From the NCBI GenBank assembly GCA_946885665.1, contig CAMPGT010000139.1, positions 1 to 10,343 on the forward strand: a stretch of DNA of 10,343 nt, written 5' to 3'. Numbering within the stretch: the first letter of the stretch is position 1; every line of letters begins with the position of its first letter. Position numbers and translations under genes: made by a program. The notes under the pieces were generated by a model. That model saw only the letters and a list, made by a program, of their open reading frames with translations. It was not told the DNA's origin and did not search any database. The stretch comes from an uncultured Chitinophagaceae bacterium. GTDB taxonomy: Bacteria > Bacteroidota > Bacteroidia > Chitinophagales > Chitinophagaceae. Positions 7,301 to 10,343 of the stretch are shown in pieces.

Positions 7301-7797
7301 ACACGTTCAACTATAAGAGGCTTTCGTTCAGTTTTTTACTTGACGGAAAGTTTGGCGGCAAACTGTATTCGGCCACCAACGCTTATGCCGCACAATGGGG
7401 ATTGTCTAAAAAGACGGTAGAAAATGGCATTCGTGAAAAAGGCATTGCTCTTACCGGTGTAGATACGGACGGCAATCCTTACAGCGCAACAATACCGGCG
7501 CAAACGTATTTCCAGTACACAGCTTTGAACATCACCGACGACTTTGTGTACGATGCGAGTTTCATCAAACTTCGTCAACTGGTATTAGGTTACACGTTGC
7601 CTAACTCGTTAATCGCAAAAACTCCTTTCAAGGCAGCAAGCATTTCGCTGGTGGCCAGGAACCTGCTTTTGCTATATAGTGAAATTCCCAACATAGATCC
7701 CGAGTCGACGTACAATAATTCGAACGCACAGGGGCTGGAAATGTATGGAGTTCCTTCCACGCGCAGCTATGGAATCAACCTCATGTTTAGGTTGTAA
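4312..7797 (+). CDS. SusC/RagA-family TonB-dependent outer-membrane receptor with STN domain
   Basis: About 1161 residues from ATG 4312 (1174 if ATG 4273 is used; positions below count from 4273). A hydrophobic signal core lies at 46-66 (MRIGIITITMLIGTSAQLL), after a long n-region of a kind common in Chitinophagaceae SusC proteins. The STN signalling domain is at about 77-151. A carboxypeptidase-regulatory-like domain is at 175-245 (VSGRVTNPRGEPLSGVSITI, then VLVFSYVGY). A TonB-box-like DVVVTALGI is at 252-260. The plug covers 265-395 (LYVINGVPIDN, IETITVLKGGTAAALYGSRA, ANGVILITTKTG). The beta-barrel fills the rest and ends RSYGINLMFRL. It imports a nutrient across the outer membrane with energy from TonB-ExbBD. 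The STN domain together with the upstream sigma/FecR pair indicates transmembrane autoregulation. The susD gene follows after 22 bases, so they form one operon. The substrate cannot be read from sequence. The start could also be ATG 4408, though that would remove the basic n-region. Confidence 0.95.
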   Translation: MILSLNSERFQNEPDSLRIIKPAGGEKIKNKIMRIGIITITMLIGTSAQLLFAMPGKGQSLDKVEITVGFKNESIVQAFKTIEAKTPFHFMYRHDEVDHIKNLNLPKSKRNVAEILKYLLTGSKLTFQQVDYQVLIMESMNTQASEEMPLNTIVRELVAQVVSGRVTNPRGEPLSGVSITIKGSTVGTSSDGSGNYSINVQANDVLVFSYVGYLSKEVTVGSQQVINVQLQEDAKQLSDVVVTALGISREKKALPYAVTVVNGESFTKAREVNIGNALSGKIAGVNATRTATGPGGSSRVIIRGNGSLGGNNQPLYVINGVPIDNTNFGSAGQWGGFDAGDGLSSIDPDNIETITVLKGGTAAALYGSRAANGVILITTKTGKNQQGIGVEYNTTYTVEAPSSFSDYQYEYGSGNHGQKPANISEAIENGTVSWGGKLDGSMVMQPDSVERPYVAQKNNIKNFYNTGNSFSNSIALTGGNEVARFRFSASNLDNNSVIPNTSLNRKVFSLDVSGNLMKKVEFKANVQYNIEQGYNRPYVSDQPYNVNSAPQLMATNLDIRILEPGFNEEGYEALWHKGDANNPYFIVEKVKNHDKRNRLMGSFSAQYNIDDHFYMRGRFGIDYYNVVSEAIIPTGIQYWTPSMTSSKLVTYETNVEGIIGYKNNFGDISVNALAGGNQMHHVIDGINLSSGKFNVPFQYFITNGTGQTFSLNYRENAINSLFASADVGYKNFLFLSLTGRNDWFSTLPVQSNNIFYPSAGLSFVFSEAWNNRPSWLNLGKIRASWAQVGGGAPDPYGLNLVYVAQPVQALDQPLMGINGNSIPNNTIKPYTSTTTELGLELRTLNNRLGLDLAVYERRTTNDIVNASVSSTTGYSNVLLNVGEMRNRGIELLLTGTPVQTASGFNWDASFNMAYNVNTVVRIAEGLTSLLLPEGQVRTKNAFIYHFEGMPFGQIAGYRILTDAKGNKVYDKASGLPVKSEFMSLGNGTPPLTLGLTNTFNYKRLSFSFLLDGKFGGKLYSATNAYAAQWGLSKKTVENGIREKGIALTGVDTDGNPYSATIPAQTYFQYTALNITDDFVYDASFIKLRQLVLGYTLPNSLIAKTPFKAASISLVARNLLLLYSEIPNIDPESTYNNSNAQGLEMYGVPSTRSYGINLMFRL

Positions 7798-7819
7798 GAA
7801 AGAGAACTCTTCATTATGA

Positions 7820-9424
7820 ATGAAAATTAATCGTAACAAAATGAAACAGTTTATAAATAGATATTTGATCGATATAAAATTGTGCATCACACTAGCACTG
7901 CTCACGCTGTCATCATGCGATAAAGGATTCGAGGAAATGAACAAGAATCCAAATGCGTATAATGAGCCGGTAATTGCAAACATGTTTTCGCTAAGTGTTG
8001 TAAACATCGCCGGAACGGGTGACGACAGGGATCATGGCAACGGATCATATGCCAGTGGCATCATGCAATATTTCGCAAGCCTCGACACGCACCTCAAAGG
8101 CGAGAAATATCTTTATGACCAGGGTTACAATGACGTATTTTTTGAATCGGGTTATCACAGCCACCTGAAAGAAATTCAACAGATTATTGCGCTGATTAAA
8201 GATGACGCCGAGCAGTCGAATACTTACGCGATGGCCAGAATTTTACGCGTGTATGCCTTTCAGCAGATTACCGATTTGTACGGCGATGTTCCTTACTTCG
8301 AAGCAGAGAAAGGATTTACTGACGGAATACTTCGCCCCACGTATGATCGCCAGGCCGAAATTTACGCAGATCTTTTAAAAGAGCTGGACGAATCTGCACA
8401 ACTGCTCGACCCTGCAAAACCAAATATTGGCGCAACCGATTTAATATACGGCGGAGATATTGCCCGGTGGAAACGTTTTGCCTACTCGCTGATGTTGCGT
8501 GCGGCAATGCGCCTGACAAACGCCGATGCGGGCATGGCAGAAACATATGTAAAGGAAGCGATTGCGGGTGGCGTAATGCAAAGCAACACCGACATTGCAC
8601 TGCTGAAGCATACCAATGTTACCGGGTTGAACTGGAACTGGGACTCGTACTACCAGCACAATGAAGAGTTGCCCGCCGATGTAAAGGGCCACGGAAGCAG
8701 CAAGCTGTGCGCTACATTTATTGACTTTCTGAAAAACACCAACGATCCGCGGTTGCCTTTCTTCGCGACGTTGTGGGAAGGAAACGTCGACCCCTCGAAG
8801 CTCGCGGAAAATTCTGCGCCTGAAAAACAAAAAGGATTGCCGAACGGGTATGACTTCACTTCTATCAAAGACTTAATTCCAAACTGGAACGATAACATGT
8901 ACGAGGAATACTCGGAAATCAATCTTAGTACAATTGCCAGCATGTCGGCACCTTCGATATTTCAAAGCTATGCAGAAGTGGAACTGCTGCTTGCCGAAGC
9001 GTCGATACGGGGCTGGAACAATGCTGATGCCGCTGAGCATTACAATAACGCTGTTGCTGCAGCCATGGAAATGGTAACGGTGTTTCCGGGTAATTTCAAC
9101 ATTGCTCCATCGGCAATTTCCCAATACCTGGCAGATCATCCATTTGCCGCCGGCGACCAGGAAATGCAGATGGAACAGATCGGTGAACAATATTGGGTGG
9201 TGCATTTCTTTGTTGACAATATTGAGGCGTTTGCCAATTGGAGAAGAACCGGCTATCCCGTTCTTCAGCCTGTTAATTACCCCGGTAACCAAACGGGCGG
9301 CGTCATACCGCGGAGATTGCTTTACCCGCAATCGGAAAGGGTGCATAATACTGGTAACTATGATGCAGCGGTGCAGGCACAAGGCGGCGATCTTTATACA
9401 ACTCCGGTTTGGTGGGATAAGTAA
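7820..9424 (+). CDS. SusD/RagB-family nutrient-binding outer-membrane lipoprotein (SusD-like_2 type)
   Basis: A 534-residue lipoprotein that would cap the SusC barrel at the cell surface and bind the substrate. The N-terminus has a lipoprotein signal: a hydrophobic run CITLALLTLSSC with the lipobox cysteine at residue 33, followed by DKGFEEMNKNPNAYNEP, the usual family opening. A helical TPR-like core includes YAMARILRVYAFQQITDLYGD, WKRFAYSLMLRAAMRL and SYAEVELLLAEASIRGW. The C-terminal part carries FANWRRTGYPVLQP and VIPRRLLYPQSE, typical of the SusD-like_2 group (PF12771). Length is normal. The start may be ATG 7820 or ATG 7841; the latter follows a more typical A-rich stretch and leaves a 26-residue signal. 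A four-codon ORF (ATG 7816 to TAA 7830) overlaps the first of these. It is in an operon with susC, 22 bases upstream. The ligand is unknown. Confidence 0.95.
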   Translation: MKINRNKMKQFINRYLIDIKLCITLALLTLSSCDKGFEEMNKNPNAYNEPVIANMFSLSVVNIAGTGDDRDHGNGSYASGIMQYFASLDTHLKGEKYLYDQGYNDVFFESGYHSHLKEIQQIIALIKDDAEQSNTYAMARILRVYAFQQITDLYGDVPYFEAEKGFTDGILRPTYDRQAEIYADLLKELDESAQLLDPAKPNIGATDLIYGGDIARWKRFAYSLMLRAAMRLTNADAGMAETYVKEAIAGGVMQSNTDIALLKHTNVTGLNWNWDSYYQHNEELPADVKGHGSSKLCATFIDFLKNTNDPRLPFFATLWEGNVDPSKLAENSAPEKQKGLPNGYDFTSIKDLIPNWNDNMYEEYSEINLSTIASMSAPSIFQSYAEVELLLAEASIRGWNNADAAEHYNNAVAAAMEMVTVFPGNFNIAPSAISQYLADHPFAAGDQEMQMEQIGEQYWVVHFFVDNIEAFANWRRTGYPVLQPVNYPGNQTGGVIPRRLLYPQSERVHNTGNYDAAVQAQGGDLYTTPVWWDK

Positions 9425-9443
9425 TTTGTGATAATATCATTCC

Positions 9444-9461
9444 ATGAGACATACATCTCAT
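9444..9461. repeat. Small inverted repeat between susD and the deacetylase gene
   Basis: ATGAGA (9444-9449) and TCTCAT (9456-9461) are perfect inverted arms around CATACA, within the 60-base susD to deacetylase gap. The stem is short and AT-rich with no T-tract, so it is not called a terminator. It may be a weak mRNA structure or chance. Confidence 0.25.
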
Positions 9462-9484
9462 CAAACCGTAAAACAACTAAACGG

Positions 9485-10343
9485 ATGAAGCGTAGAAACT
9501 TTTCCAAGAATCTATTAACGGGTGCGTTCTTTCCTTCCGCTTACGCGTCGATGGCCGCAGGGGCACCGGGAACAGGCAGTCACACAAACATTCACCAGCC
9601 AGATCCTGAGCAGGATGTTTTCATCGAAAGGCCCGCACAGGGAACACCTCACAAGGGCAAGGTGCTGGCCGTTATTCAACCGCATTCTGACGACATCGCC
9701 TATTTTGCGGCGGGTACCGTGGCCAAGCTCATTCATGAGGGCTACACCGGCTACCTCATCAGGATGACGAACGATGATGCAGCAGGCGGTGGCGATACAA
9801 TGGGCGAAAGAGTGTTCAAGAATGAACAGGATAACGAAGCGGTGGCAAAGGCGCTCGGCCTGAAGAAAACGTACAGCTTAAACTACCGCAATCACCGGAT
9901 GGATGAATACAACATCCAGGAGATCAAGGGGCGGCTCATATTTTTATTCAGGCTGCTGAAAGTGGACACATTGGTTTGTTACGATCCATGGGGTCATTAT
10001 GAAGAAAATCCCGACCATTATGTTACGGCAAAAGCAGTTGAAGCGGCACGTTGGATGAGCGGCATGCGCACGGATTATCCCGAACAACTTGAAGTGGTGA
10101 ATCCGCACGCTGTGCAGGAGATGTATTACTTTGCACGGGGTCCGCAACTGGTGAACCGCATTGTTGATACCAGCAAGTTCATCGACAAGAAGATTGAATG
10201 TAACCTTGTGTGCAAGAACCAGGGTGCCGGCGGCGATTCAGGGGCGCAATTAAGAAAGTCGCTTGCTGAAAGCGGCAAAAAACTGCCGATTCTTGGCAAC
10301 GACGACCACACCGCCAATATTAACTACATCAGGGAATTTGTGC
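9485..10343 (+). CDS. PIG-L/LmbE-family deacetylase with Tat-like signal (3' truncated by window edge)
   Basis: The frame is open from ATG 9485 to the window end, giving 286 residues of an unfinished protein. The N-terminus, MKRRNFSKNLLTGAFFPSAY, contains RRNFSK, which fits the twin-arginine pattern RRxFxK. A modest hydrophobic region and ASMAAGA follow, a plausible cleavage site. Mature sequence begins the PIG-L fold with KVLAVIQPHSDDIAYFAAGT (59-78). His67 and Asp70 are the expected zinc ligands, Asp69 the expected catalytic base, and His178 in NPDHYVTAKA the expected third ligand. The motif is PHSDDI rather than the usual HPDDE. The family removes N-acetyl or other N-acyl groups from amino sugars and related compounds. 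Export folded with its metal through Tat would place it in the periplasm. It follows susD by 60 bases on the same strand, so it is probably in the operon and processes the imported compound. Known LmbE proteins are often 220-300 residues, so this one is a longer type with a C-terminal extension. Confidence 0.9.
   Translation, partial: MKRRNFSKNLLTGAFFPSAYASMAAGAPGTGSHTNIHQPDPEQDVFIERPAQGTPHKGKVLAVIQPHSDDIAYFAAGTVAKLIHEGYTGYLIRMTNDDAAGGGDTMGERVFKNEQDNEAVAKALGLKKTYSLNYRNHRMDEYNIQEIKGRLIFLFRLLKVDTLVCYDPWGHYEENPDHYVTAKAVEAARWMSGMRTDYPEQLEVVNPHAVQEMYYFARGPQLVNRIVDTSKFIDKKIECNLVCKNQGAGGDSGAQLRKSLAESGKKLPILGNDDHTANINYIREFV

Noticed and set aside
7800..7811. AAGAGAACTCTT inverted repeat between susC and susD
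   Set aside because: The full stem leaves a 2-base loop and a sterically possible one is only 4 AT-rich pairs, so it is not credible as a terminator or operator.
8316..8943. Overlapping minus-strand ORFs opposite susD
   Set aside because: They are shadows of a clear SusD-like lipoprotein gene and have no recognisable domains.

Overview
The window looks like chromosomal DNA from a Bacteroidota species, most likely Chitinophagaceae or a near relative. The signs are a sigma factor / FecR / SusC / SusD gene order, a SusC with an STN domain and a long n-region before its signal anchor, a SusD lipoprotein of the SusD-like_2 type, and few Shine-Dalgarno sites but A-rich stretches before several start codons. 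Nothing suggests a phage, insertion sequence, CRISPR array or RNA gene.

Layout. Bases 1-1040 hold the C-terminal part of an FAD-dependent oxidoreductase (+). It converges, with a 9-base gap, on a divergent Nramp-family membrane transporter (1050-2423, -). A short shared region (2424-2495) separates that transporter from a rightward set of genes: an ECF sigma factor (about 2496-3053), a FecR-type anti-sigma factor (3133-4110), a structured leader (4111-4311), a SusC/RagA TonB-dependent receptor (about 4312-7797), a SusD/RagB lipoprotein (7820-9424), and a PIG-L/LmbE deacetylase with a Tat-like signal (9485 to beyond the window end).

How the genes would work together. By analogy with FecIRA systems, the SusC STN domain senses ligand at the outer membrane and contacts the periplasmic end of FecR, which releases the sigma factor to raise expression of the susCD operon. 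SusD captures the substrate and SusC imports it across the outer membrane. The exported PIG-L enzyme would remove an N-acyl group from the substrate or from a breakdown product. The Nramp-like transporter and the FAD oxidoreductase may belong to the same uptake and processing locus, but that rests only on neighbourhood.

The points most worth a second look are three. The Nramp-like protein has lost both signature substrate motifs and carries a matching Gly-Ser-x-Glu motif in TM1 and TM6. The susC leader contains three inverted repeats, one with an ATG in its loop, and allows an alternative pairing. The locus pairs SusCD with an exported deacetylase but shows no glycoside hydrolase in the part visible here.
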